DNA from: Rhynchospora pubera
Taxonomy: Eukaryota; Streptophyta; Magnoliopsida; Poales; Cyperaceae
Direction: 5' to 3'
Length of the DNA: 64,000 bases
NCBI GenBank assembly: GCA_028095005.1
Contig: CM051459.1
Coordinates: 259,022,229-259,086,228 of the forward strand
The position numbers and the translations under genes were made by a program. The notes below the pieces were generated by a model. The model was not told where the DNA came from, did not search any database, and saw only the letters and a program-made list of their open reading frames with translations. Shown here piece by piece: positions 47,054-58,745 of this stretch. The stretch's first letter is position 1. Each line of letters starts with the position of its first letter.

Positions 47054-50000
47054 GAGAAATTGAAGATGGAGAGTTGGAGACGCTCTTTAATGCATGAAAT
47101 TAATTTTATGGGCGCTTTTATTTTTTCAGATGTTTATTTATTAAAAAAAACTAAATTTCTTAATTTGAAAGACGTACATTTTTCGTACGATAAAATTGAA
47201 ATAATTTGTAATCATTTTCAATTAGCTATCAATTGCTCGGTACGAATGCTAAATCACAATTAGTTGGTCATAGCGAGCTAGAATACGAATATGATAAGAT
47301 ATTTCCGTCTAATGATTCATTGATCCGGAATAGATAATTCATTATGCGTGAACAATTAAATCAACAAACACATTATACTTAATCACATATATAAATGTTC
47401 TAGCTATACATGTATAATTCGCACTCATCGGAAACAAATTTGATACTTATCCCATTCAATGGACATGTGTTGACGTGTTGTGTTTGTACAGACAAGCAAG
47501 TTTGAGAGGAGTCTGACATATGCAAGATGATAGTTAGAAAATCTAATCTATGACCCAAGTGAGTAAGTCCATTTTTCCTTTTCCCTAAAAACGCATGACT
47601 AGAAATACAAAAGGAACGACCGTTGATTAAAACACATTTATGGACGGAATTGATTTTTATGGAAGTGCATAATCAAATTTACACTTTTACTACATAATAT
47701 TTATTATTTTTTTTGGATAAACTAGATAGCGGCTTTTACTACGTATTATTTAAAATGATATTTAATCATAAATTAGTAACTGAACATGCCACCAGCTTTC
47801 ATTGACAAAACTCCAACTAAAAAATCATTCAAAACCAACTACAAAATTCCACAAGCTGCCAATTATGCTCCCTGTTTCAGCAGGGGATAAGGAAAAAAAA
47901 TAAAGATAAGATTTCAAAATTTTATTTAAAAAAATATGTTTTCTATAATATATTATCTGGAAAATAATTGCCTTTTTTTTAAAGAGCAATAATGCACTAT
48001 AAAAATTGAAACTATCTCTATTTTCTTTTGTTTTCAGACATGTCTTGGATAATAGCCTTTTTCAACTTTTTGACATATCATGTTAGATGCAGAGACCGAG
48101 TGCAGGACAAAATACTAATACTAATTGCTTTCTTCTTTTTTTTTTTTTTTTCGAATGGCATTGCTTTCATTCATGTTAATCTCCTATATCTTTCAGATAG
48201 TAATGATATCGATCCCCCGTTTGTTACCCCGCACGCAGCTTCTTGAAACTTGAACTTTAAAATTACAAAATTATGTGAAAATTTCTGAACGAAAAATTAT
48301 GTGAAAGCTTTCTCTAACACTGTTCATTGAATTTGAAGTTTCATATTATGTATTTATGTGAAAGCTATCGTATCCAAAATTATGTGAAAGTCCTAGTTGA
48401 GCGGTTGAATATAAAATAACAAGTTGAGAATTCTTAAAAAAATTAGCTTCTTTTCATTCTTAGTGACGCATTTCACTCGATTTATAATTGAAGCACACAC
48501 GTGATTGATGGTTTAGCTACGAGATCAAATTACTTTTAACCTCAAGAAAGAGAAATTAGAAGGAAGAAGTATGACCGTTCTATAAATTTGTTCTATCAGA
48601 ATATTCTGTTTTAAATAAGGTAATCCTCACTTGGAACAAATTAAAGTGATCTTCTCTCCGTTGGCTTGTTGAATTTTAGTATTTTCTTTGTTAGTGATTA
48701 CATGAAAGGTTTAGAATTCACTGACAAAGCTTTCTCCAGACCATTTTGTTTTTTCGAAGGCAGTTCTCCAGACAGTTTTAACAACATTTTTTTTTTCAAA
48801 AAAGTTTATAGACATGTTGGTAGTCTTTTAGATTTATTGTGTATCAAATTTCATACATTGAGCGTCATTTCATACTTTATTAAAATTATAAAAATTTGGA
48901 CCGTTCTGATGTTTAAAATAATTGTCAAATTTTAAAAATATAAATTATTTTTAATAATTATCAATTGTCAAAAACTATTTCGTTCGATCAATCCCTGGTA
49001 TATACAAAAACCTTGAAACTGTAATATAATAAGCAATCAATATAAACCAGTATTGCACAATCACAACACAGCAAACAAATATAGTAATATTCCCTCAGCA
49101 TTTGACATAATAATTAGTTTCAGCTGAATAAACTTGTTGTCGGGATTCTAATTAAAAGGGCAAAGTGAAAAGGATTTTCGTTGAAACCCCTGAAGACCTT
49201 TTTCATTGTTTAATATAAAAACTTGTATTCTTTTAAAAGAGTCATGGAAAATGAATTGATCTCTCTTGTTCTCCAGCTTTTCTACATTAAATGTTCATAA
49301 TAATTTTAAAACTATAACTCAGTTAAATAAGATAATGCCTTTAAAATACAGGTTCGTAATCAACTAAAATTATTTTGATCTGATATTAATAATCTGGGGG
49401 CTTCTGTCCTCATTACTTAATAAAAATAAGTTTTAACAATGCTTATATTATCTTTTATTAAAATATATACTTAAGTTATTAAAGATGATTAAGTTTATTG
49501 CGCTATTGACTGTATATATGTAAAGTCTGCACCTTAACCTCGATAGAAACAAACTCCGTCGTTGTCAATTGTAAAAGAAAATCCGCAGCCGGATGAATCT
49601 GCTAATTCAAGCATTCAAGTGGGATTAATAATTTGACAAGAGAAAATTGACCCGGTGATTATTTATTGAGAATAGCAGAAGTTTGTCAAGAATCAAATTT
49701 GGCGAGATAAAATGACAATGACGTCCCTTTGTTTTCAATCTCGTGGGTAAATAAAGATGTCGTGTTGGCATAATCTACCTGCATCAAAAAGCTTCTATAT
49801 TACGCCTTTTTAACTTTTTTTGAAATAAGTGGCAATGGCACCCACTTTTATTGCTGGAAGTAAAAAGTTCTGCAATCATGAGATGTTCAATCTAATATCA
49901 CATCCTCTTTCGGATGATTTTGAAAGAAAACGGAAGGTTATATAATATATATTGAGCCCTCCATTTTTTCATATATTAATTACCAGTTATATAAGCAACG

Positions 50001-50967
50001 GGTATGATTATAGCATGGCATATTTCCATTTCACATGCAACTTGGATAACCCCAATCTATTCATTTTCTTAAATAAAAAACCAGCTTTATAATTCTCAAT
50101 GTTTTTTTCTGAATTTATTTTTTCCACTTAGGCTCATAGGCATAGTCTGTCAATTTTATTTTTGGGTTTCCATCCAATTGGTGTAATTAATTCCCAATGT
50201 CTCATCTCTCAGAATAAGTACACTTGGCTCTTGAGGTGAGATTATTTTATTTATTGTAATTAATAATTCATTTAAATCACATATATTATTTTAGAAGCCA
50301 ATCACACAACAAGTCTCCATCAATGCCTCATTTATTCGGTCATTCGTCTGGCGTCTAGCGAACCGCACAAGACGCTACCTGAGACTTTCTAAATTAGCAC
50401 CATCACATTAATAAACTTCATGAGTTCATGTCTATACAAGTCATAAAAAAAAAAAATCGAGGTAACAAGAAATGATTAATGTAAGGCATACTTAAACTAT
50501 TAAAATTATGACTCCTTGAAAATCAATCCACTATCCAGCGCATCATAGCATCAAACAGAGAAACTAGGCCCAAATGGACAAACAAAGATTTATTTAACGT
50601 TATATTTGATGAGGTAACAGACAATGACTTATTTATAAAAATAGAAAAAATTATTTCATGTTTTAATATCCAAAAAAACAAACAAAACGCCTCATAACCA
50701 TCATTCAGGAATTATCATTCCTATCCTCCCGAATTTTTTTTCCCTATTTTTCGGAGAGTGATGGTTTAAGCGCTAATCACTTTTTTTTATTTTTTGTCAC
50801 TTATTCCATCATTTTTTAAATTTATCATTCAAAACGTACTGTCCTTTCCTTCCTAACACCTATGTTTTCCTCCCTCTCTCCCTCCATCGCATGCTGACCC
50901 CCCCACCCACCCTCTTCTTCCATGGGCAAACATTTTTTTTTCTAGAATAATTAACATTTTTTCAAGA
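47054..50967. other. Long AT-rich spacer, no gene seen
   Basis: Nearly 4 kb without a supported gene. A poly(T)-led candidate micro-insertion sits at about 48133-48159 between two ATTGCTTTC copies, and a clearer one is listed at 47684. The remainder shows no recognisable structure. Confidence 0.5.
47684..47750 (-). mobile_element. Micro-insertion: truncated retroposon tail
   Basis: CTTTTACTACATAATATT (47684-47701) and CTTTTACTACGTATTATT (47733-47750), two mismatches, flank a 31-bp insert. Its minus strand ends CTAGTTTATCC followed by A-rich sequence. The tail matches that of the insertion at 11510. Confidence 0.65.
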
Positions 50968-51243
50968 CAATTAATTATTTGCTTTGACAATTAAGATATA
51001 TACGAGAACAATTAGTATCATAAATTGGGACAATTAGTATTATTTTATAGGACAATTAGGATTTGTATGAGTACAATAAGTATCACAATAAAGGACAATT
51101 AGTATCATGATATAGGATAATTAGTGTTATTTGCTGGGACAGATAAGGTATATATGATGACAGTTAGTATCGTAAACTAGGACAATTAGTATTATTTTAT
51201 TGAACAATTATGATAAGTATGAGAACAATTAACATCATAATAT
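50968..51243. repeat. Degenerate minisatellite built on GACAATTAGTAT
   Basis: More than ten variants of GACAATTAGTATCAT/TATT recur every ~25-35 bp, with a possible higher-order unit of about 110 bp. The tract ends at a trinucleotide microsatellite. Confidence 0.8.
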
Positions 51244-51244
51244 A

Positions 51245-51264
51245 AGATGATGATGATGATGATG

Positions 51265-51309
<45 letters not shown>
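51245..51309. repeat. (GAT)n(TAT)n compound microsatellite
   Basis: About seven GAT units pass into some fifteen TAT units. The apparent poly-Asn/poly-His frame on the minus strand is an artefact of this tract. Confidence 0.95.
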
Positions 51310-51311
<2 letters not shown>

Positions 51312-51388
51312 AGACAACATGAAGTGGTGAGAAGGGATAGACTGAATACGTATTGGATGACAGGGGATGGGGATCAGAGAGAGGGGGG

Positions 51389-52962
51389 TGATAGGCGGGT
51401 TTCACATCGAAATATTCAACCCTTTTAGGCCTTAATTTCAATTAAATGTTTGCGTTTTAGTTAGATTTTAAGCAATTTAGGTTAGAAATATGGTACTTCT
51501 ATTCGCCCTTGTCTAATTTCAGGTTCAGTGATGATTTGGAGCAAAATTGGGCCCAAGGCAGAGTTCAAGCGGAGCAAATCAGGGTCCGAGCGACTGGAGC
51601 AAAGGAACGGGGTCAAACCAGACAAGTCCCCTGTTCTGGCGACCCGCCAGGATTTCAGGCGACCCGCCAGGATTCCTGTCGACCTCGCCAGAACATTAAC
51701 CGACCTGCCCAATTTGGTGAGATATTTCTCGCAGAGCACTTTCTCTATTCTTGGACGAGCCAGACATGATCTCCACCTATGGGAACCGCCTTTGAGAGTT
51801 ATTTAAACATAGGGAGAGCTCCAGAAAGAAAAAAGTCAGTTTGAAGTCAGATTTTGGAGCAAGATTCAAGAGGAGTTAGCAGAAATCGCACCCAGCCTGT
51901 CTCCTGTCGACCCGCCAGGAATCCTGTCGACCCGCCAGGAATCCTGTCGACCCGCCAGGATTCAAGTTGAGAGCGTTTCTTTTAGTTCTTTGTTGTATTC
52001 TTTCTCTATTTTCTCTCTTTTTATGTTTAGTCTGCTGAAACCTATTGTCTTTATGTTTAGTATGACTTTTAGTGAGTAGTTTAGTTTAGGGGCAATTGTA
52101 GGGAACCATGACTTGGTAGATTTATGAAGTTTAATTTAGTTTTCTAATTTTTCTAAGTTGCTTTGCTTTTCTTAAGTTTATTTGCTGGAATTGAGAATAT
52201 GAATTGAATTGTCTTGAAGGTTCGCTCATTAGGTTAAGGCCTTGCCTAATAGATAAGCACCAAGTTCCCTAAATTCAAATCAATTTGTATTTCCATACCA
52301 TAGGATAGTTAGTATACCCAAAAGGTGAAACCGGAACTTAGCCGAGAGGTTTATTCCCTCCTAAGATCGAGAGATCTAGGATATCCTACCGAATAGTTAA
52401 AGCAAACCCTAAAACTTAAGCCAAGAAACGAGAGTTGAAACTTAGGTTTTTAGGGAGGTTTAGAGGTTAAAACTTAGTAATACCAAATCAAGAACGAGAG
52501 TTAGTATTTGGACCAGAGTTTAAGCCAAAAACCTGAACTTAGAGAACTTAGAAACTAATTAAACAGAATTGTCGTACTGTTCTGGCGACCCGCCAGGAAT
52601 CCTGTCGACCCGCCAGGAATCCTGTCGACCCGCCAGGAATCCTGTCGACCCGCCAGGATAGTGCCTTGAAGTGGAACCCGATCAATTGACCCTAGTTTAA
52701 GTCCTTAATTCAAGTTTAGATCTTTTCCTTAATATTTAGAGTAATTTAGACATTAATTAGAATTTAGAATTGATTCTTTTAGTTTAAATTCAATCCTTTT
52801 AATTAATCAATCAACTTTTTGACTTGTTTACCCCTAGATTAATCGAACTAAATTACTTAAAGTCTAAAGTTTAGAATAACCGTCCCTGTGGATTCGATCC
52901 TCAAGCTATACTGCATTAGATTAGATTGAGGTTTAATTTGACCTAGGTTTTACCTCCGATCA
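51389..52962 (+). mobile_element. Solo LTR C, 1574 bp, related to LTR A
   Basis: It starts TGATAGGCGGG, ends CCTCCGATCA and is flanked by GGGGG on both sides (51384-51388 and 52963-52967). It carries CCGTCCCTGTGGATTCGA at 52880 as in LTR A. It contains two arrays of a 20-bp GC-rich unit (AATCCTGTCGACCCGCCAGG): three copies at about 51903-51961 and four at about 52580-52659, with further variants at 51637-51690. There is no internal domain, so the full element was lost by LTR-LTR recombination. Confidence 0.82.
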
Positions 52963-53297
52963 GGGGGTTGAATGAGTGCTGGATGAGATCATGAAAGGTA
53001 AGATGAGTAACGCTGAGTAAGGTTGGATGGAAGATGATAGAAATGATAGAAGATAGAGGATGGTACTAAATAATTCCGCAAAAACAAAGGTATCACGGTT
53101 CAAATAAAAGCACCTACAGATTTGGTGGCTCCCATGTAACTGGGGACTCGCATCCTTTGTTGCGCTGCAGAGTGCAACGCTTACATTAACTGTCGATATT
53201 AGATCAGACGAATTGAAATCGCGATAGCGATTTGTAGCGTTTTTTATATGCGAAAAAAGATTTTGGTCCATGTAACGAAGCATTAATTTCATTTTCT

Positions 53298-53911
53298 ACT
53301 GTAGTTCAATAGTGCATTCAACAAATTTTCAACCTTTAAAACATACCCTAAATTGTTTTTCGAATTTTTAAAAATACTTAAGAGGCAAGTTTATATTTTT
53401 AATAAAAATTCCGTACGTGCATTCTACAAAATTGCGTGTACATTATGCAATAAGCCAATAACTAAATATGTATTACAGAGGTAATTCGAACAATAAGTGT
53501 GTAAGTTTAAAATAATGAATTTTATGTTCTGCAACAATTATTTGTACATACAATGAAAAATAAAAATGGGCATTATGTAAATAGCAAAACGAAAAATAAA
53601 AATGGGCATTACTGTAGTTCAATAGTGCATTCAACAAATTTTCAGCCTTTAAAACATACCCTAAATTGTTTTTCGAATTTTTAAAAATACTTAAGAGGCA
53701 AGTTTATATTTTTAATAAAAATTCCGTACGTGCATTCTACAAAATTACGTGTACATTATGCAATAAGCCAATAACTAAATATGTATTACAGAGGTAATTC
53801 GAACAATAAGTGTGTAAGTTTAAAATAATGAATTTTATGTTCTGCAACAATTATTTGTACATATATACAATGAAAAATAAAAATGGGCATTATGTAAATA
53901 GCAAAACGAAA
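53298..53911. repeat. Direct duplication of a ~313-bp segment upstream of the tRNA gene
   Basis: The segment beginning ACTGTAGTTCAATAGTGCAT occurs at 53298-53610 and again at 53611-53911, nearly identical. In the second copy the shared sequence runs to within ten bases of the tRNA-Asp 3' end. Confidence 0.9.
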
Positions 53912-53914
53912 AAA
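53909..53914 (-). terminator. RNA polymerase III terminator of tRNA-Asp
   Basis: On the minus strand a TTTTTT run occurs seven bases after the tRNA 3' end, the usual Pol III stop signal. Confidence 0.85.
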
Positions 53915-53920
53915 TTTAAT

Positions 53921-53992
53921 CGCCGTTGCCGGGGATCGAACCCGGGTCGTCCGCGTGACAGGCGGAAATACTTACCACTATACTACAACGAC
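53921..53992 (-). tRNA. tRNA-Asp (anticodon GTC)
   Basis: 72 nt on the minus strand. The acceptor stem is GTCGTTG with CAACGGC, including one G-T pair, and G is the discriminator. The D arm lies around TAGTATAGTGGTA. The anticodon stem-loop TCCGC-CTGTCAC-GCGGA carries GTC. The T arm is CCGGG-TTCGATC-CCCGG. The internal A and B boxes (TAGTATAGTGG, GGTTCGATCCC) are intact and there is no intron. CCA is not encoded, as expected in a plant nuclear gene. Its 3' end plus CCA exactly matches the primer-binding site at 37622. Confidence 0.97.
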
Positions 53993-54644
53993 TTTGTTAT
54001 TGTAAATTTGTTTTTAATTTTTTTACAGTAACAATATTTTTTGAATTTCACTAGGGTCCCAGGAGCACTTTTAATATTTTTGTGGTTCTCGCTGCTCGTC
54101 ATTAGGTGGGGCCAACATTGTTAATTTAGTGGGGACTCTGTTGTTTTGTTGAAAATGGAAAAAAAAACAAATCGATCGTGACCGGAGAGCCGTCTTTATT
54201 ATTCAATCAAAATTAAATTGGCCGCAACGCCCTTCCATTACCTATAAATTGCAACTAGAATGCTATATTTTTATTATTTTAAAGAGACCCCTGCATTATT
54301 TTTATTACAATACAAAGATTGTCTATCTTAAAATTCACTTTATTTAATTGATATTTGATTTTGGGCTATATTTATTTTTATCAAGGCATTTTATCAGAGC
54401 CCAATTCTCTAATTATGCAAATGGGGCTTTTTTACACGCACTGAAGTGAGTTAAATACGAAATTTTCTTTCACATGAACAGTCTGAGTCTGGGGCATTTA
54501 ATTTAAATTTCTGATATAATTACATTTTATATTTTGATGCAGCATAAATCATGTGGATACCAACTTGAATGGTTTTTATGGATAACTTATACTGTAAGCA
54601 GACATTGGGACCAACTATTTTGTATTCTGATAGAATTATTTTTA
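53993..54644. other. AT-rich spacer, no gene seen
   Basis: This lies between the tRNA gene and a foldback element. I see no coding or repeat structure. Confidence 0.5.
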
Positions 54645-55060
54645 GAGAAAGTTTAATATGCACCATAGTGCATAGGACATTCTGTGCACCACTGACTTTT
54701 TCAGAAATATTTTTATAAATTGACAAGTCTAATTTAATCAATCTAATCTATGAATTAAAATCTCATACCAAATCAAAATTTACAATTTTTTAGATTTTAT
54801 TATTATTTTTTTCGAATTTTTTTAAAACATGTCATTTTTGGAATGTTGTACTATTTACAATTTTAAAAAAATGACGTCTTAAAAAATTCGAAAAAAATAG
54901 TAATAAAATCTAAAAAAAATTGTAAAATTTGGTATTCTATGAGATTTCAATATGTAGATTAGATTGGTTAAATTAAATTTGTCAATTTACAAAAATACTC
55001 TCGAAAAAATCCGCGGTGCACGGAATGCCCTATGCACTATAGTGCATATTAAATTTTCTC
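54645..55060. mobile_element. Mutator-like foldback MITE, 416 bp
   Basis: Nearly the whole unit is an inverted repeat. The left end is GAGAAAGTTTAATATGCACC and the right end GTGCATATTAAATTTTCTC, and the arms continue through TTTTTCGAATTTTTTTAA-type blocks to a centre near 54850. A perfect 10-bp direct repeat ATTATTTTTA flanks it (54635-54644 and 55061-55070). A 9-11 bp duplication with G-starting long inverted repeats is typical of Mutator-like elements. It has no coding capacity. Confidence 0.8.
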
Positions 55061-55107
55061 ATTATTTTTAACCCAATATGTCACAACCATTCTAGTAGTT
55101 CTAATTA

Positions 55108-55156
<49 letters not shown>
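55108..55156. repeat. (TA)n microsatellite at the left edge of the Pack-MULE
   Basis: About 24 TA units directly abut the terminal inverted repeat. The matching tract is at 57433. Confidence 0.95.
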
Positions 55157-55160
<4 letters not shown>

Positions 55161-57428
55161 ATGGCTATAGTACTATTCATATGTAAATTGGCTTTGTAGG
55201 CCGAAATTTTAGACTGTTAGATTTTATTAAGATTCGTGCAAAGATCTGAAAGAGCGGTTCAGATAGAGGCGCTGATCCTCCTTCACCTTTTATTTTTCCG
55301 TCATTCTCTCTCTGTTAAGTTCCGTCTCTCTCCCACAAACTCTCAAAATGTGTCGCCTCTCCTCTTGATTATCAATCATCTCCGGACTTGATCCAAAAAA
55401 AAAAGGAAAACAAAAACCTAAACCTCTCAGTGCGAAAGTGTGAAACCCTAGCGAAAGTGCGAAGCCCTCTCTGATCGTGGTCGGAACCCTAGCCAAAGGA
55501 GTACAAGTGCGAAAGTTCGAAACCTAAGCCCTCTCAATTCGATCAGCAAATCGATCTGAATGGAGTACAGGCAGCTATCAGATCTGGACGAAGGAGTACA
55601 AGCGTCTTTCTCTTCTTTTAGAAAAAAAAAAATCAAAGGTAGCCATAAGTCTCTTCTTTCTCTTCCACACCGTGGCAAGTGATTTGTGCTATTAATTAGG
55701 AGTTATGATTAAGATTGCATGTTACTCGCCGATTGATTAAGAGATAAGACTCCTCTTTCTTACAGAGATCGTACCCCTAGTGGTACGATATTGTAGTTTG
55801 TTCAAATTGTGAATATCACAAACAAAGAACTCTAAGTTCAACTACTTATAGAGGACAGATACTGAGCACCCCAATCAGAAAACACATGTAAGAGAACAAA
55901 ACGAAAAAAATACTGTATTTAGGTACCATTTAGGTACCAGTAGAATGACAATGTTTTGTGAACAATGCATTTATTGTCAGTTAACAATGCAGTTAGTCGG
56001 TTTTTGACACTGGGTTTACTATCACAACTGATTTTGCATGAACTTATTCCTTTTAACCATGACATTTTGTATTTTTCCAATTGAATCCAGAATGAGTACT
56101 CATCAAAGTTCTTGGAATCAACGAGGAAACCCTCCGTGCTGGAAATGTGGTGCATACATAGTAGTGAAGGTGTCAAAATCTTCGTGTAATCCGAATCGGG
56201 AATATTTCAAATGTAATACTTTGGGTTAGTAGCTGGTATCATATACCATGCTTGGATGTATGCTCTAATTTATTAGCTAGTCAGTAGCTAGTTTGTAATT
56301 GAATGTATGCTCTAATTTATTAGCTAGTCAAATTGTTAGCTATTTTTATATTATTTTCGGTAATCTCAGATAATTTTGATGGCTAATGTCAATTGATGTT
56401 CGCATTGACTCAATTTCAGATTAGGTTTTGCCAATTTGATATAATTTCTTAAGCCTCTTTCCCTCTTGTGAAGTTGAATAACTCTGTAGTTTCATGCATA
56501 ATGGATTCAAGTTGTGATGACTTTCTAAGTTCAGATTGATCCAGATTGGCAATCTCTGAATGCTTGTACCATGCGTAGCTCAATTTAAGCTTGTACTATG
56601 AATGCTTGTACCATGCGTTGGTAATTTCTGAATGAAATGAAATTGTGCTATTAACTGGTAAAATACTTGTATTTTCTGAATGCTTGAATTTACTGGTAAA
56701 ATTAAATTTTGTTTACAGTATAGAGGAACAGCCCTATATGTAGCAGAGCGGATACATCAGGGAGTCCAGATACATAGCGTAATTAACCTTGTCTAACTGC
56801 CTAATTACATGATTAACACTAACTACACTTTGTCTACAACAGCTAGTTGCGCACCAGTATGTTTATCCTAAATTAAAATAATAATTGTCAACAATTTGGT
56901 GCAAACACTTGTTGTAATTTGGTGGTTCAGGTTTGCTACACACATTTTATAACATGAATTTGGCAAAATTGAAGAGAGGCCTCACCTTTGCTATGTGCGA
57001 TGGAGCTGAGGTAAGATTTTGCGATGGTTAATCTAGAATATTTCTAAATCTGCGATGGAGATGAAATTTGGGTTTTGTAATGTGTGAGTCCATTAGAGAG
57101 AGAAAAAGATGGTTGAGAGGGACGACTAATTTTGCGTAGAGGGATGGTTGCACTGAGGAATGGTCAAGCCCTTATCCATTTTCACGCTCTAGCTCTCCTT
57201 TTTTTTCCTCTACTTTTTTTGGATCCACAGAGGCGCTATCGTTGGAAGGGAAGATGTAAATAGACGGAGACGGAGCAGCTGCTAACGGAAAATATTAAAC
57301 TCAAACAGAGGAAGTAGCGCCTACATCTCCTCCATTGATTTAAATCAAAGCACGGATCTTAAAGAAATCTAACAGTCTAAAATTCCAGCCTACAAAATCA
57401 ATTTACATATGAATAGTACTATAGCCAT

Positions 57429-57432
<4 letters not shown>
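55157..57432. mobile_element. Probable Pack-MULE, 2.3 kb, with ~86-bp terminal inverted repeats
   Basis: The left end GAGAATGGCTATAGTACTAT and the right end ATAGTACTATAGCCATTCTC begin inverted repeats that stay aligned for about 86 bp with few mismatches. Both ends abut TA tracts, so any target duplication is hidden in TATATA. There is no MURA-type transposase. The interior has gene-like, less AT-rich stretches: 55290-55680 reads like a 5' leader (repeats of GCGAAAGT(G/T)CGAA), followed by a GRF zinc-finger exon at 56091. This fits a Mutator-like element that captured host gene fragments. Confidence 0.75.
56091..56229 (+). pseudogene. GRF-type zinc-finger exon inside the Pack-MULE
   Basis: The frame encodes about 45 residues from MSTHQSSWNQR and stops at 56229. 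It contains the start of a GRF zinc finger: CWKCGAYIVV, then SCNPNREYFKC, corresponding to the family pattern C-x-C-G...NPGR-x-F-x-x-C. The spacing of the first pair (C-x2-C) and N-P-N-R instead of N-P-G-R differ from the usual form. The fourth ligand and any downstream coiled coil are missing. The element therefore carries only part of a gene, most likely a captured fragment. Whether it is expressed is unknown. Confidence 0.6.

Positions 57433-57478
<46 letters not shown>
57433..57478. repeat. (TA)n microsatellite at the right edge of the Pack-MULE
   Basis: About 23 TA units follow the right terminal repeat directly. Confidence 0.95.
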
Positions 57479-57483
<5 letters not shown>

Positions 57484-58453
57484 AAAGTGAAAAGTCTAAT
57501 CGTAAGTTGCTAGGGACTAGAATTTGAGCCACCTCCATGCCAGTGATCAGAGTTCACATACTATGCACATGCTGTATATTAATAAATATGATAGCCATGT
57601 GATGCGAATATGTGATCATCGCCATGCTGATTCCAACGCGTATGGGAGTTTATCCGATTTGTCTTCCATGTGCACGTCAGCACGTAGATCAACCACAACC
57701 AGTCAACCAGTAAATCTATTCAGATTGTTGCGACTTGCGAGAGCCAAGTATTTTGGTTTTACAGTATGGTATTCCTTCTCATGTGACAAAATATTCTGAT
57801 ATGCAGAACTTCAAGCACATCATATGATGCGCATTGAAGCTCACTTTGTCGCGGATGTATTCAGATTTCGGACTCGGACCTGCTCGCTCCCGTCACGGGA
57901 TATGGAGCCAGACAATTTTTTAAGGAGGTTTGCGGTGGCTGGATATAAGACTATTTATTTTGGATTATTTTTTGGACACGATTAATCAATTGAAGGGCCT
58001 ACAAATTAAAACTGAAAAGAGTAATTCTGTTCTCAACTATTGAAATGAATTATTTATGGTAATAATTCTTTACAAACATAAATTGTTAATCTACCCAAAA
58101 ATGATCTCACAAAGAAAATTTGTATAAAATAGGTATGGGTTCCACCATAGAAACTCACTAAAATTTTATGGGATTCGAATATATGCTGCATATAACAAAT
58201 TTATATTTTATAATTATAAATACATAATAATATTTTAAAAAAAAAATATGGGTGACATTGACACCCTACGTTACACTTAGATCCGACAACCTTCATAAGC
58301 GGACCCGCATCGATCTAGACAACGAATCAGAGTCTAAGACGGTACGAAATATGGTCTAGAGACTCTAGAGACAAGCAACGAATCAGTATTATATATATGA
58401 TTCAAATTGTCCCTTTTGACACGGGACTTGTCCTGAAATATAGTCTAGAGACT
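57479..58453. other. Spacer, no gene seen
   Basis: It contains one copy of a ~30-bp segment (GTCTAGAGACTCTAGAGACA, 58354) that recurs at 58442 at the edge of the copia fragment. The 91-codon frame at 57524 has no recognisable domain. Confidence 0.45.
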
Positions 58454-58745
58454 CTAGAGACAAGAGACGATGTCAAACACACCTTTACCACTACCCGTGA
58501 ACTCATTTTGGAGTTCAGACTCCATGACAGCGACAATCAATGTGAAGATCTCCATATCATCCACAATATGCTTGTCATAGTTGTTCTTTTCATTCCAAAG
58601 AGCCGAGTCAGCGGGCTCCTTAGAAGGATATGGAGTGGTGAAGAGATACTCATTCTTTTCAAACCGAAGGACTAGCCTAAGGTTGTGGCGCCAATCGAGA
58701 AAATTGATACCATTGAAGAAAAGTTTCTCTTTCTCAAGGAGAGAA
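58454..58745 (-). pseudogene. Ty1/copia gag fragment
   Basis: On the minus strand the frame reads KLFFNGINFLDWRHNLRLVL, then EKNEYLFTTPYP, ESELQNEF and VFDIVSCL before a TAG stop. This is the typical N-terminal gag pattern of plant Ty1/copia elements (a target-like L-N-G-x-N-F-x-x-W motif followed by E-x-E-L-Q). Neither LTRs nor pol were found nearby. It is a relic. Confidence 0.7.

Noticed and set aside
51235..51441. Poly-Asn/poly-His protein
   Set aside because: It is a translation of the GAT/TAT microsatellite.
51482..51806. Three overlapping 85-92 codon frames on both strands
   Set aside because: They fall in the repetitive 5' part of solo LTR C and contain no domains.
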